Source: Nocardia iowensis (GTDB lineage Bacteria; Actinomycetota; Actinomycetes; Mycobacteriales; Mycobacteriaceae). Taken from it: 64,000 nucleotides of DNA. The notes under the pieces are model-generated. The model was not told the origin of the DNA. It saw only the letters and a program-made list of their open reading frames with translations, and did no database searches. The DNA is taken from positions 5,394,001 through 5,458,000 of the forward strand of contig NZ_CP078145.1 in NCBI RefSeq assembly GCF_019222765.1, read 5' to 3'. Shown here piece by piece: positions 18,061-26,586 of this stretch. A program made the position numbers and the translations under genes. The first letter of the stretch is position 1; each line of letters starts with the position of its first letter.

Positions 18061-18160
18061 ACGCACTGACAGGCCGAATTGAGTGCCTCCGGCTGGTTCG
18101 TCGCCAGGGACGAGTCAACCGAGTATGGACCTCGGGATCTGCCGAATTCAGGTGCTTACA
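18061..18160. repeat. possible degenerate TGCCG repeat, copy I
   Basis: ACGCACTGACAGGCCGAATTGAG at the left (18061) and GATCTGCCGAATTCAGG at the right resemble the ends of copies A, B and E. No clear inner hairpin is present. Confidence 0.3.
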
Positions 18161-18406
18161 GTTCGGCGCGCCAGCCTGTTGATCGGCTAGTCATTGCGAC
18201 ACTTTCACCTTGCTGGATAGCGTCCGGGTGGGGTCGACTGACGCTTTGCGCTGGCAATCCGGCCCGTCAGGGTGAATAGAGGTTCGACTACGGGACAGCG
18301 GTAGACAGCGACGCTACCGCCGCTGCGGCAGGAGAAGGCCGACCCGCCGTTCGCGACGCGGCGCGTCTCACCAGGGCCTCGTGAATTCCATCGCTAACAT
18401 CGCGCT

Positions 18407-18841
18407 ATGACCTTGCCCGTGAGCAGCGACATCAGCGCCGAGGTGCAGGCGTTTTTCGATCGCTACGTCGCCGCGTGGCACGACCACACCTCCCCCGCGC
18501 AACAGCGCGAGGACACGGCGTGGGTGCTGGAGTTCTATGGGGTTCCGATTTCCCTGATGACTCCTGCGGGCTACATCGCGTTCACCGACCAGCGTTCCCT
18601 GCTCGAGGCATACGGTCAGGAACTTCAGCGCCTGAGCGACGACGACTATGCCGACAGCATTGAATCCGGACGCAGCGTGCGTGTCCTCAACGACCTGGCA
18701 GCAGTCATCGAAACGACCTTCACCAGAAACGACCGCCAGGGCCAAGTGATCGAAAGTTACCAAGCCACGTTCCTCGCCGCACGTACCGACCTCGGATGGC
18801 GATTTGTATCCATCGTCAACACCCCCACCGAGGCGGGCTAG
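18407..18841 (+). CDS. NTF2-like (SnoaL-type) hypothetical protein
   Basis: The 144-aa protein begins SSDISAEVQAFFDRYVAAWH and ends FLAARTDLGWRFVSIVNTPTE. The first helix followed by a curved sheet (SLMTPAGYIAFTDQ, VIETTFTRND) fits the NTF2/SnoaL fold. Such folds serve as small enzymes or binding domains; no catalytic residues can be named here. It is cytoplasmic and is the single gene between repeats I and J. Confidence 0.65.
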   Translation: MTLPVSSDISAEVQAFFDRYVAAWHDHTSPAQQREDTAWVLEFYGVPISLMTPAGYIAFTDQRSLLEAYGQELQRLSDDDYADSIESGRSVRVLNDLAAVIETTFTRNDRQGQVIESYQATFLAARTDLGWRFVSIVNTPTEAG

Positions 18842-19040
18842 CTCTTCACCACTGATAGCCATCGGGATTCAACACCGGCATACAGAAGGCCGGGGCCATG
18901 CAATCCCTAGTTATCGGCAGCTGCAATCCAATCTACGTTCACTCAACACCCGATTGTGGACCTGGGATGCACCCGACGCGCTATCCGTAGCCGCAACCGG
19001 TCACGCTCAACGATCAACCCGCTAGAACATCTCGGTACCC

Positions 19041-19140
19041 GCAATGCGCGGTAATGCCGCATGGCGCGTGTTTGGGCGGTCATCCAGAAGGTCGACTGGC
19101 ACGCCTTCTCAACGCGCAAATGCCTGCGGGCTCAGGATGT
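19041..19140. repeat. TGCCG repeat, copy J
   Basis: The left end is GCAATGCGCGGTAATGCCGC with partner GGCGCGTGTT; the right end CTCAACGCGCAAATGCC is degenerate after the TGCC. The left GGCGCGTGTTT and right AACGCGC are inverted partners. The interval 18842-19374 holds no other feature. Confidence 0.6.
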
Positions 19141-19374
19141 CTCTGTCCGTCGCTTTCCTGCGTCTGCACCTGCTCGAGCGGATCTTGCGGGCGATACGAG
19201 CGCCACATATGGTGAGGCCATGATCTTTTCCTGTGGAAAGGGCGTCCTGCGCCCCTGCCGGTGACCCCCGGCAAGTGGCTGGATCCCGGCGACGCCGATG
19301 ACCAGGCCACTGTTCGTGCCGACGCGTTGGGTCCGCAGCCGCAAACCGAGGCGCTGTCTGAACCGGATTTCGGC

Positions 19375-19863
19375 ATGGCCATCAACAAGATTCAGTTCGA
19401 CATACAAGTCGAATTCCGCCGCCCACGCCGCTGGCTGCTCGCCGACATGCTTCCGATCGTGCGATGCGACCGGATCATGCCCTGTATCGACAGTGTGCCA
19501 CTCACCGACCTGATCGACAGATTCGAGCTAGAGGCAGGTATGCGGCCGGCAGGTGGGGCATACGGGGGTCTCATCCCGGCGTACTCTCGGTGCCTCCGGT
19601 TGGATGACCACTTCCATGGAAGGTCCACCATGGCAACGGGATCCAAGACGCCCGTGCTCGTGTGTGAATGCGGTGAGTGGGGCTGCTGGCCGCTGCTGGC
19701 CGAGATAACCGTCACTGACGACCTTGTGCTCTGGGATTGCGCCGAACAACCCGATCGCCGGGCACGCGACTATGGCACGTTCGGTCCATTCCGATTCGAC
19801 CGCAAGCAATACGACCACGCTCTCCGGAACCTGATCAAGCCGATCAGATCAGACATCGCGTGA
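19375..19863 (+). CDS. conserved hypothetical protein
   Basis: From ATG 19375 the 162-aa product reads MAINKIQFDIQVEFRRPRRW, then CIDSVPLTDLIDRFELEAG, then VLVCECGEWGCWPLLAEITV, then GPFRFDRKQYDHALRNLI. The CxCGEWGCWPL block is a strong signature of a widespread actinobacterial family of unknown function; the cysteines could bind a metal. The frame extends upstream to 19261, but the family start supports 19375. Single gene between repeats J and K. Confidence 0.7.
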   Translation: MAINKIQFDIQVEFRRPRRWLLADMLPIVRCDRIMPCIDSVPLTDLIDRFELEAGMRPAGGAYGGLIPAYSRCLRLDDHFHGRSTMATGSKTPVLVCECGEWGCWPLLAEITVTDDLVLWDCAEQPDRRARDYGTFGPFRFDRKQYDHALRNLIKPIRSDIA

Positions 19864-19912
19864 ACCACGGTTCGCCGCAAGCCTGATCAACGGAACTCGC
19901 TGCTCGCATCCC

Positions 19913-19950
19913 GCGATGCACGCTCATGCCGCATGGCGCGCCGACCGGAC
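19913..19950. repeat. TGCCG repeat, copy K (left end)
   Basis: GATGCACGCTCATGCCGCATGGCGCGCCGACC matches the left half of J and O (shown here as AATGCACG-type arm, TGCCGCATGG loop, CGCGC partner). No right half could be placed with certainty. Confidence 0.5.
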
Positions 19951-20082
19951 CGGCCGACTCGGGATTGTTCGACGGTCGACTCCGAGCTGACCGGATCGAC
20001 GATGAAGCTCGCTACGCAGCGTGCACTCACGAGACCGGCGGCGACGGCGGGCCGGTCGCGCCGCCGAGCGCGCCGGGCGAGA

Positions 20083-20469
20083 TCAGAGACCGCAGGGCGT
20101 GCCGGCGGCGTCCAAGGCAGCGGTGAGAGCGGGATCCCCCATCACCCTGTCGAAGTCGTCGAGGTTCGTCGCGGTCTCGAGCCGACTCAGCTGTGCCGCA
20201 GCAGTATTGAGCGCGTCTTTCAACGCGCCCGGGTCTGCGGCGTCCGCCACGACGCGGAGGTCCCCGGCGGTGTCGAGGTAGATCTGCCGCAGTTCGGAGA
20301 ACGAGCCCGCGCCGCCGAGTGCTCCGAGCCGGTTATTCAAATCGGTCCAGGCCTCATTGAGGGCGGCGCATGTCGCCTTGTCGTCGACCGCTCCCGCAGT
20401 ACCGGCAACCGCGGTGAGTCCGCAAGTGACGACCATCAGCGCCGACACGACAAAAGCTGTTCGTCGCAT
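20083..20469 (-). CDS. small secreted hypothetical protein
   Basis: The 128-aa product has a signal peptide (RRTAFVVSALMVVTCGLTAV to about AGTAGA) and a helical mature part with two cysteines (KATCAALNEAW near its start and TPCGL at its end), probably forming a disulfide outside the cell. The start ATG 20469 has AAGGG eight bases upstream; an ATG six bases earlier is too close to it. I do not recognise the family. Single gene in the K-L interval. Confidence 0.65.
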   Translation of the reverse strand: MRRTAFVVSALMVVTCGLTAVAGTAGAVDDKATCAALNEAWTDLNNRLGALGGAGSFSELRQIYLDTAGDLRVVADAADPGALKDALNTAAAQLSRLETATNLDDFDRVMGDPALTAALDAAGTPCGL

Positions 20470-20725
20470 GGGCATGTCCCTTCTCCCGAGGCGATCCCCG
20501 GCACCGGACATCTTCTCAGCACAGCGAAGTGGTGCGCGACGCGGGGGGAAGAGTCCGGCCCGGACTGTGCAGGCATCGGCGGAAGGCCGTTTCGAGGTTG
20601 AGCCTTACCGACGCTGTTGTGCCACCAGATCAAAGTCCGATGCGACGAACGTCCTGATCCGAAGACACAGTCGACCCGTCCCGCTGCTCGCCGCGGCTCG
20701 AAATCGGACGCGGATGTCCGTCGGC

Positions 20726-20788
20726 AAACGTGCTGTAATGCCGCGACCCGCGCGTTCGCGAACGTCTGCGTCTGCCGATGTCAGGGCG
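20726..20788. repeat. TGCCG repeat, copy L (short form)
   Basis: AAACGTGCTGTAATGCCGC, then CGCGCGTTCGCGAACG, a short palindrome instead of the long inner hairpin, then TCTGCGTCTGCCGATGTCAG. The stop codon of the following minus-strand gene is inside the right end. Confidence 0.65.
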
Positions 20789-21110
20789 ATGGCTTGGCGT
20801 CGATCTCAACCCCTTCGAGCGCTGCCAGCACCACGGCTATGTCGCGCACTCGCTCGAAATACTCCGCTTCGTACTCATCTTCGAGGTGCGGCAAGATCCT
20901 GCCCAGCGACTCAATGCATTTGACCAGAGCGCGGCGACGGCGATCATCCAGTGCGTGAGACAGGGCAGTATGGACGCAACCCGCCGTGGCCCCATCCAGC
21001 ATCACCAGGTCCACGCCCGCGATGTCGACGCCACGTGCACGTGGCGGAAATGGGGCTTGTCGATGCTCGCCCCATAGCCGCTCGAGCGATTGGCGACTCG
21101 GCTTGTCCAT
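20781..21110 (-). CDS. hypothetical protein
   Basis: The 109-aa cytoplasmic protein is mainly helical: HTALSHALDDRRRRALVKC and YEAEYFERVRDIAVVLAALE. No family recognised. Its TGA (20781-20783) is inside repeat L, and its start lies about 70 bases from repeat M, so it fills the L-M interval. Confidence 0.55.
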   Translation of the reverse strand: MDKPSRQSLERLWGEHRQAPFPPRARGVDIAGVDLVMLDGATAGCVHTALSHALDDRRRRALVKCIESLGRILPHLEDEYEAEYFERVRDIAVVLAALEGVEIDAKPSP

Positions 21111-21182
21111 ACTCGAAATCTTTGTCCCCCAAGCTTATAACCGCGATACCCGAGTTCCGGCGGGATGTCGAGCCTGGATGCC

Positions 21183-21290
21183 GAACGCACGCTCATGCCG
21201 CGACTCGCGCGTTCCGAGCGGATGGTGGCCAGCCGCGTATCGGTTGGCCACCAACACCTCTGAAACGTCCACTATTGCCGAATAGGCGCA
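21183..21290. repeat. TGCCG repeat, copy M
   Basis: The left half is GAACGCACGCTCATGCCGC with partner CGCGCGTTC. The inner hairpin here is different in sequence: GGTGGCCA ... TGGCCACC. The right half is AAACGTCCACTATTGCCGAAT. Structure is conserved although the inner arms are not. Confidence 0.65.
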
Positions 21291-21350
21291 GCACAGCGAG
21301 GCTCCTCGCGTCGTAAGCCCCCGCGTGCCGGACCAACTCGACAGACGAAC

Positions 21351-21722
21351 TCAGTCGCCGACTTCAGAGCCGCGTGGCAGCTCACTACCGGGGGCGCACC
21401 ACCCGGTAAGACGATCCATCAGATCAAGCACATGTTCTTCGGCAGGATCCTCGTAGTTCCGCAAAACCCCTGCCCGCGTTCTGATTTGCAGACGTGCGGC
21501 AGTACAGGCGCGGATAACGTCTGCGAGAGCGATTCCCGACGATAGTGCGGCCTCGGCAACTACAGCCAGTGCAGCACTGGGCTGTTCGCCACTGGCTGCC
21601 GTCACGAGATCGCCGGACAATCGCGGATCCGCGCCGCGGCCAGCGCTACGGAGGGGTCCGGCCAACGCGTCAGCCGGTTCGGAGCTGCTCACACTGCCAG
21701 TATGAGGGCGTCCACTCAGCAC
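21351..21722 (-). CDS. hypothetical protein
   Basis: The 123-aa product is mainly alpha-helical (ALAVVAEAALSSGIALADVI, EEHVLDLMDRLTGW). No motif is recognised, and the first 30 residues have low complexity, so an internal start is possible. It is the only open frame of note between repeats M and N. Confidence 0.45.
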   Translation of the reverse strand: MLSGRPHTGSVSSSEPADALAGPLRSAGRGADPRLSGDLVTAASGEQPSAALAVVAEAALSSGIALADVIRACTAARLQIRTRAGVLRNYEDPAEEHVLDLMDRLTGWCAPGSELPRGSEVGD

Positions 21723-21879
21723 TTTCTCTGACAGGGCAAACCGGCCTTCGACCCAACACCCAATCGGTGTGATTGCGACTCAGTGCCAGATCCTGACCAC
21801 CAACTCACCGCGTGGATTCGACCCAATCCTGCCTCCATAGACCGGGACCACGCCAGTCATACTGCCCGTTGCTGTAACG

Positions 21880-21940
21880 CAACGTCCGCACATGCCGCGA
21901 CCCGCGCGTTCGCGAACGTTCGCCTCTGCCGAATGTCGTG
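21880..21940. repeat. TGCCG repeat, copy N (short form)
   Basis: AACGTCCGCACATGCCGC, partner CGCGCGTTC, then GCGAACGTTCGCCTCTGCCGAAT. It is nearly identical to copy L over 40 bases. Confidence 0.65.
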
Positions 21941-22041
21941 TACTCCTCTGGGAGTCCGCCTCCGCCGGGCGCTCGATGATCGAACACCCGGCACGGTCTC
22001 CATCGCCCTGGGCCAGGTCAACCCGGTCCCCTCACAAAGAT

Positions 22042-22096
22042 GGCTCCGGTCAACCGAGATGCCGACGTAAGCGGCATCTCGGTGAGTGCCGGAGCC
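22042..22096. repeat. long imperfect hairpin
   Basis: GGCTCCGG then CCGAGATGCCG on the left are mirrored by CGGCATCTCGG then CCGGAGCC on the right. This gives 8 bp plus 11 bp of perfect stem, separated by a small internal loop, with a seven-base terminal loop. No T run follows. It lies in the only N-O interval without a clear gene (21941-22342). Confidence 0.6.
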
Positions 22097-22342
22097 ACCT
22101 TCAACATCGTGATCCGATGGAGGATGGGGACCAGGTGATCGTCCGGAGAGCGCGTCGCCGTCAATGACGCACTGCGCCGGTACCACTCAGGTCAGGTCGC
22201 AGGTCCAAGCGTACTATTTGCGATCCGCTCGAGCGCGCTCCGAACTGTAGGTGTGCGACTCGGCAGTGCACCTTTCACATCGGCAGCGGATCGGCCGCCA
22301 GGCACCTCCAGGCCGGAGCCGCACTGACGATTCGATCTCATG

Positions 22343-22374
22343 GAACGCGCGGTAATGCCGCATGGAGCGCGTTC
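22343..22374. repeat. TGCCG repeat, copy O (single palindromic half)
   Basis: GAACGCGC and GCGCGTTC are perfect 8-bp arms around a 16-base loop containing TAATGCCGCATGG. This is the clearest example of the basic half-repeat. The stop codon of the next gene overlaps the right arm. Confidence 0.7.
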
Positions 22375-22885
22375 AGCCGACCCATCCACGGGGCGCGCGG
22401 CGACGAACCTTGTTGTGGCACGCGGTGATCGCACATTCCATAAGAGAGACGAGCACAGCAGATATGAGGGACACAGCTTCCTTGTCGGTTATCTCTTCTT
22501 TGGAAGCAGCCTTCTTGGCCAGAGTATCCATCGATTCTTGGATGCTTGGGGAGAAGGCGTCCTTGCTGGCGTACAGGTTGAAGCCGATCACCGTCTCGGC
22601 GCCCTCTTCCAAGTTCCCGACGCCGGTGAGTAGTTTGTCCATCCCACGCGCGACTGCCTTGCCGTCCTTCGCGTTTTCGATCTCGTCAACCGCGCTTTGC
22701 AGGTCTTCCGGCAGCGCTTCCTTGATCGCCTTGCCCTGATCTTTGCACGACTGCGATGTCGATTGCGCCTGCGCGGGTACGTGTCCGCTCTCGATCGCGA
22801 GAATCAAACCGCAGGCCGTCGCACACACGCCTATCACCAAACCGACTCGCACCCATGATCGCGAATTCCCCACCATAGACCTCAC
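22373..22885 (-). CDS. small secreted or membrane-anchored hypothetical protein
   Basis: The 170-aa product from GTG 22885 (AAGGAAGGAA five bases upstream) has an N-terminal hydrophobic segment (VRVGLVIGVCATACGLILAI), then a helical, charged mature part (SCKDQGKAIKEALPEDLQ). Late sequence SAVLVSLMECAITACH is again hydrophobic. No family recognised. The TGA overlaps repeat O and the last residues (RRRAPRG) are encoded by DNA next to the repeat. Confidence 0.6.
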   Translation of the reverse strand: MRSMVGNSRSWVRVGLVIGVCATACGLILAIESGHVPAQAQSTSQSCKDQGKAIKEALPEDLQSAVDEIENAKDGKAVARGMDKLLTGVGNLEEGAETVIGFNLYASKDAFSPSIQESMDTLAKKAASKEEITDKEAVSLISAVLVSLMECAITACHNKVRRRAPRGWVG

Positions 22886-23531
22886 AGAGGTTCCTTCCTT
22901 GCTGTCGCGCTGAGCTTGTCGCGGTGTATTCGGCGCGGTCGGCCCTTCAAATGGGGATTGCAGGTCGATCCGTCGGCCCCAACCGGCCGCCGGATGCAAG
23001 GCAACTGGAACCACGACAAAGCCCACCACCGCTGCCGCTTCCCGGCCGAATACGCCATCGCCAACAACATCGACCATCCAGCAGTGGTTTACCTGCGAGG
23101 AGACCAAATCATCGGCCCCGTCGACTCCTGGCTCGCCCAAGTCTTTCGCCGCGATCAGATCGAGCAATCCCTCGCCATGCTCGAACAAGCCCAACCAGAC
23201 AGCAGCGCGACAGTAACCTCGATGCGCGCTATCCAGCAGTCACTGAACGAATACGACCGCAAGCTCAACAGCTACCGCGCGGCGCTCGAGGCAGGCACCG
23301 ACCCCCCTGATCGCGACCTGGACACGACAGGCCCGAGCCGAATGAGAAGTCGCCGGCCAGCTGACCGCCATGGAGGCCACAACCGAAGCCCGGCCCACAC
23401 TGAGCCGCAATGAGATTCGCCGACTCGTGAAGTCTTTCGGCGGACTGATGAAGATCCTGCGAGCCGCCGATCCCACCGACAAACTCGAGGTCTACCGACA
23501 ACTCGGCCTCAAAATGACCTACAACCACGAA

Positions 23532-23574
23532 ACACGGGTGGTGGTGGCTGAAGTTCAGCCACCACCACCCGTGT
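23532..23574. repeat. 43-bp perfect palindrome in the recombinase 3' end
   Basis: The arms, ACACGGGTGGTGGTGGCTGA plus one A and its complement, are 21 bp each around a single G. It lies ten bases before the putative att core. No T run follows. Confidence 0.7.
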
Positions 23575-23584
23575 GCGTAATGGT

Positions 23585-23601
23585 TGTGTCCGGAGGGGGA
23601 C
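23585..23601 (+). other. putative attachment core (distal copy)
   Basis: TGTGTCCGGAGGGGGAC is identical to 61447-61463, which covers the 3' end of tRNA-Leu. Both lie at the 3' end of a serine recombinase frame and in the same orientation, as expected for att direct repeats around an integrated element. Confidence 0.6.
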
Positions 23602-23816
23602 CGTTTGTCCCGATCGAGCGCGCGGGTCGCGGCAGTAAGGGTCACCGCACGTAGCGGGCCTCCTGTGCGGTAAACCTGCGGCTACCTAATCTCAATCACT
23701 GGCGGGGGTGATGGGTTGAAGGCGCGGGAGGACGATCCAGGCGATGGATCGAAATCCTGCCTGAACCGTCCAAGTGACGTCCATGACTTCGCGCTGGTGG
23801 CGGCCCAGCTCATCCC

Positions 23817-26132
23817 CTAACTGGGCTTGGCAGACCAGCGTGCTGTGCTCTCCGGGACTGCCATATCGACGCTGTCGCCCGACCATATCCCTTGGTCATC
23901 GAGGTGGCCGGTCAATCGGCCTTTGCGGCCGTCGATCCAATGGATCTCGAACACCACGTCGCGGGCACCCAGTTGGCCTGCTCGGATCGCTCCCGTGCTT
24001 CCGTCGTAGGCCGCGCTGCCGTCGAAGTTACCTGCACCATCGGCAGGGTTCACGTCCAGCTGAATGAGAAAGCCGTTGGTCTGCCACATTGTCCACCGGC
24101 CGATGAACACCCCCAGCCCGGCGAGCCGCTGCTTCGCAGTGTCGAGCTTCGCCGCGTCGCCGAGCCGGGTGAACACGTCCACCGCCTCGCGCAGCGCGGT
24201 GATCGCCTCGTCGCGCCTGCCCGCCTCGGCCAGGTAGGTGGCCAACGGGTCCACCAGGATCTCGCCGAGACCCGGGTACGCCGGGTCGTACTCGGCGATG
24301 TCGCGGGCCAGCGACTCGCCCTCCCGCGCCCGCGTGATCGCACCGTCCCGGTCGCCGGCCGACCAGAGTGCTCTTGCCTCGTCGGTGAGCGCCCGCACCC
24401 TGGCCTGCGCGTGAGCCAACGCCCCCTGTCGCGCCGGAGCGATCACCTCCGGAACGTGCCAGCCGCCAGTGCCCTCCACCCACATGACCTTGATCGAACC
24501 GTCCGGCGCGACGAATATCGCATCCAACTGATCCCGAAACCCTTGCCGAACCAATGTGATCGGCGTGTTCGGGCGGATTGTTCCGGCCGGGGCGATGGTT
24601 TCGGGGGCGTGCCAGCCGCCGGTCCCTTCTACCCACATGAGCTTGACCTCGCCGTTGGGTCCGGCGAATACCGCATCCAGCTGGTCATGATCGCCCTGTA
24701 CCGCCAACGCGATCGGCGTGTTCGAGCCTATTGTTCCGGCCGGGGCGATGGTTTCGGGGGCGTGCCAGCCGCCGGTCCCTTCTACCCACATGAGCTTGAC
24801 CTCGCCGTTGGGTCCGGCGAATACCGCATCCAGCTGGTCATGATCGCCCTGTACCGCCAACGCGATCGGCGTGTTCGAGCCTATTGTTCCGGCCGGTGCG
24901 ATGGTTTCGGGGCCGTGCCAGCCGCCGGTCCCTTCTACCCACATGAGCTTGACCTCGCCGTTGGGTCCGGCGAATACCGCATCCAGCTGGTCATGATCGC
25001 CCTGTACCGCCAACGCGATCGGCGTGTTCGAGCCTATTGTTCCGGCCGGTGCGATGGTTTCGGGGCCGTGCCAGCCGCCGGTCCCTTCTACCCACATGAG
25101 CTTGACCTCGCCGTTGGGTCCGGCGAATACCGCATCCAGCTGGTCATGATCGCCCTGTACCGCCAACGCGATCGGCGTGTTCGAGCCTATCGTTCCGGCC
25201 GGGGCGATGGTTTCGGGGCCGGTCCAACCCTGCTGCCTCTCCCTCCCGTAGACGATCTTTACTTCACCATTTGGTCCAGCGAACAACGCGTCGAACTGCT
25301 TCAGCGACCCATGCCTTTCCAATGCAATGGGAGTGCGGGGGCGCGCGGTGCCCGACGGGGCGATCGTGCTGATGGGCGTCCAGCCCCCGCCGGAGCCGGA
25401 GACCGACGTTACTTCGAGTGATCCGTCGAGCCCGACTACGACCGCGTTCACATCGTCGTCAACACGCGCGGCAGTGATCGGCGCACCGGCGGGCAGGCCC
25501 GCGGTGGACGGTCCTACCCGATAAGAGATCCAATAGTGCGAATTGTCACCACAGCCCGGCGGGCTATTGGTGCCAGGATTGTCCTCGCTGAAGATATTGA
25601 CCTTGCCCCCGGCGGTCATGACGGCCAATTCGGCAGCGGTCCACATGAATGCGCCGCCAGCCACCTGCCCGTCACAGTCGGCCGTGAGCATGTTCAGCAC
25701 CTGCTGAGCGGCCAAGATTCCGCCGAAACCGGCAAGATAGGCAAGACTTGCCGCACCCGCACTGGCTCCAGGCTCGACCACCTTGCCTGCCAACGCACCC
25801 GCGAACGAATCGGCCGCCTTATTGAGCACGTCTACGAAGCCGCTTTCCTTGTGTCCGCCGTTGACGAGCAGGAACGACCAGGCGACCCATCCGCCATCTG
25901 GATTGTCCGGGGTGGGGCCCGGTACCGAAACCTCGTCCCAGGGCAGGAAGAGCCGCCCCTCGTCGCCCGTCCCCCAGTCACCGAGCGCGCCTCCGTGTGA
26001 GCCCCAATGCTTGTGCAGACCACCCGCAGCGTTGTACACCGTCAGACCTGTGGACGCGTACAGCGTGTCCTTCTGCGCCGATCGGAGCGATGCGATGTGA
26101 AAACTATCGATGCCGAATCTGTAAGTCCCCAT
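23817..26132 (-). CDS. beta-propeller-like repeat protein with TPR-like C-terminal part
   Basis: The 771-aa protein starts MGTYRFGIDSFHIASLRSAQ. Residues 1-210 form an N-terminal domain with an Ala/Gly-rich helical stretch (SAGAASLAYLAGFGG). About residues 225-560 are repeats of roughly 51 aa with the core DQLDAVFAGPNGEVKLMWVE, which resembles sialidase- or tachylectin-like propeller blades. Then an ALAHAQARVRALTDEARALW helical (TPR-like) section and a final beta-rich domain (WIDGRKGRLTGHLDDQGIWS). No standard signal peptide is visible. It diverges from the STAND-WD40 gene, and a fragment of a related gene lies between them. Confidence 0.75.
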   Translation of the reverse strand: MGTYRFGIDSFHIASLRSAQKDTLYASTGLTVYNAAGGLHKHWGSHGGALGDWGTGDEGRLFLPWDEVSVPGPTPDNPDGGWVAWSFLLVNGGHKESGFVDVLNKAADSFAGALAGKVVEPGASAGAASLAYLAGFGGILAAQQVLNMLTADCDGQVAGGAFMWTAAELAVMTAGGKVNIFSEDNPGTNSPPGCGDNSHYWISYRVGPSTAGLPAGAPITAARVDDDVNAVVVGLDGSLEVTSVSGSGGGWTPISTIAPSGTARPRTPIALERHGSLKQFDALFAGPNGEVKIVYGRERQQGWTGPETIAPAGTIGSNTPIALAVQGDHDQLDAVFAGPNGEVKLMWVEGTGGWHGPETIAPAGTIGSNTPIALAVQGDHDQLDAVFAGPNGEVKLMWVEGTGGWHGPETIAPAGTIGSNTPIALAVQGDHDQLDAVFAGPNGEVKLMWVEGTGGWHAPETIAPAGTIGSNTPIALAVQGDHDQLDAVFAGPNGEVKLMWVEGTGGWHAPETIAPAGTIRPNTPITLVRQGFRDQLDAIFVAPDGSIKVMWVEGTGGWHVPEVIAPARQGALAHAQARVRALTDEARALWSAGDRDGAITRAREGESLARDIAEYDPAYPGLGEILVDPLATYLAEAGRRDEAITALREAVDVFTRLGDAAKLDTAKQRLAGLGVFIGRWTMWQTNGFLIQLDVNPADGAGNFDGSAAYDGSTGAIRAGQLGARDVVFEIHWIDGRKGRLTGHLDDQGIWSGDSVDMAVPESTARWSAKPS
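24580..25220. repeat. tandem 153-bp coding repeats
   Basis: The word GTTCCGGCCGG recurs at 24580, 24733, 24886, 25039 and 25192, exactly 153 bp apart. The units (51 codons) are almost identical at the DNA level; a few third and first positions differ (GGGGCGATGG versus GGTGCGATGG, GGGGCG versus GGGCCG). Flanking units outside are diverged. Confidence 0.9.
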
Positions 26133-26239
26133 ATGTACTACTCCTCCACTTACAACAGGAACGCGGTCGAAGCCCGCCCCCTGTATGTTTTCGATGCCCG
26201 TGCTCGAAGCCGGGTCTGATCTGGCCTAACCGGACCACC

Positions 26240-26491
26240 GCTGAGCGGCTCGACCTCCTCTGCCTGGCCACCGCTTCGGAGCCGTCCACGCTCCCGTCCC
26301 GTTCACCGACGCCACGTTCAGCGTGCCGGAGTTGTCGACGAACGCTGCGGTGAGCGAGTTGTCGTTCGCCTGGCCAAGCGCTTGTAGGCCCCGGTGATGA
26401 TCTGGGTGTCCTGTTTGACCAGGGCGACGACGCTGCCGGGCACCCCGTTGCCGATCAGGTCGCCGGTGTCCGACGTGTTGGGTGATCTCAT
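26240..26491 (-). pseudogene. propeller-type repeat protein, frameshifted 5' fragment
   Basis: From ATG 26491 the frame reads NGVPGSVVALVKQDTQIITG and then needs a shift to continue ALGQANDNSLTAAFVDNSG and TLNVASVNGTGAWTAP. That pattern resembles blades of the adjacent 771-aa protein (LDGSLEVTSVSGSGGGWTP). It breaks down after about 85 codons. It is probably a decayed paralogue. Confidence 0.55.
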
Positions 26492-26586
26492 GGTTTCCCC
26501 TCGGATGAAAACGGATGACAATAGCGGTCTATCCCGGTCCCGTTGTTTCCCGCCGGGGAAAGGTTGAGGAAACAAAGGAGCTTGAG

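Larger units (their letters stand above)
22945..23654 (+). pseudogene. large serine recombinase, C-terminal part, broken
   Basis: The zinc-ribbon segment is clear: MQGNWNHDKAHHRCRFPAEY, then NNIDHPAVVYLRGDQII and DSWLAQVFRRDQIEQ. A coiled-coil part (SLNEYDRKLNSYRAALEAG) follows, and after a frameshift near 23300 and an in-frame TGA near 23343 comes QLTAMEATTEARPTLSRNE and LEVYRQLGLKMTYNHE. The catalytic resolvase domain is missing. It must once have integrated a mobile element. Its 3' end carries the 17-bp sequence also found at tRNA-Leu (61.45 kb). Confidence 0.8.

Noticed and set aside
3421..22376. Calling the repeat array a classical integron with attC sites
   Set aside because: No intI gene is in the window, the core boxes RYYYAAC/GTTRRRY are not present, and genes lie in both orientations. 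Only the layout is similar.
24580..25220. The 153-bp repeats as a CRISPR array
   Set aside because: The units are too long, are nearly identical throughout without unique spacers, and are in frame inside a gene.
23892..25421. A 509-aa plus-strand frame with repeated VPAAGPFYPHELDLAVGSGE
   Set aside because: It is the antisense shadow of the repeat gene; the minus-strand reading has propeller-like blades and a normal start.
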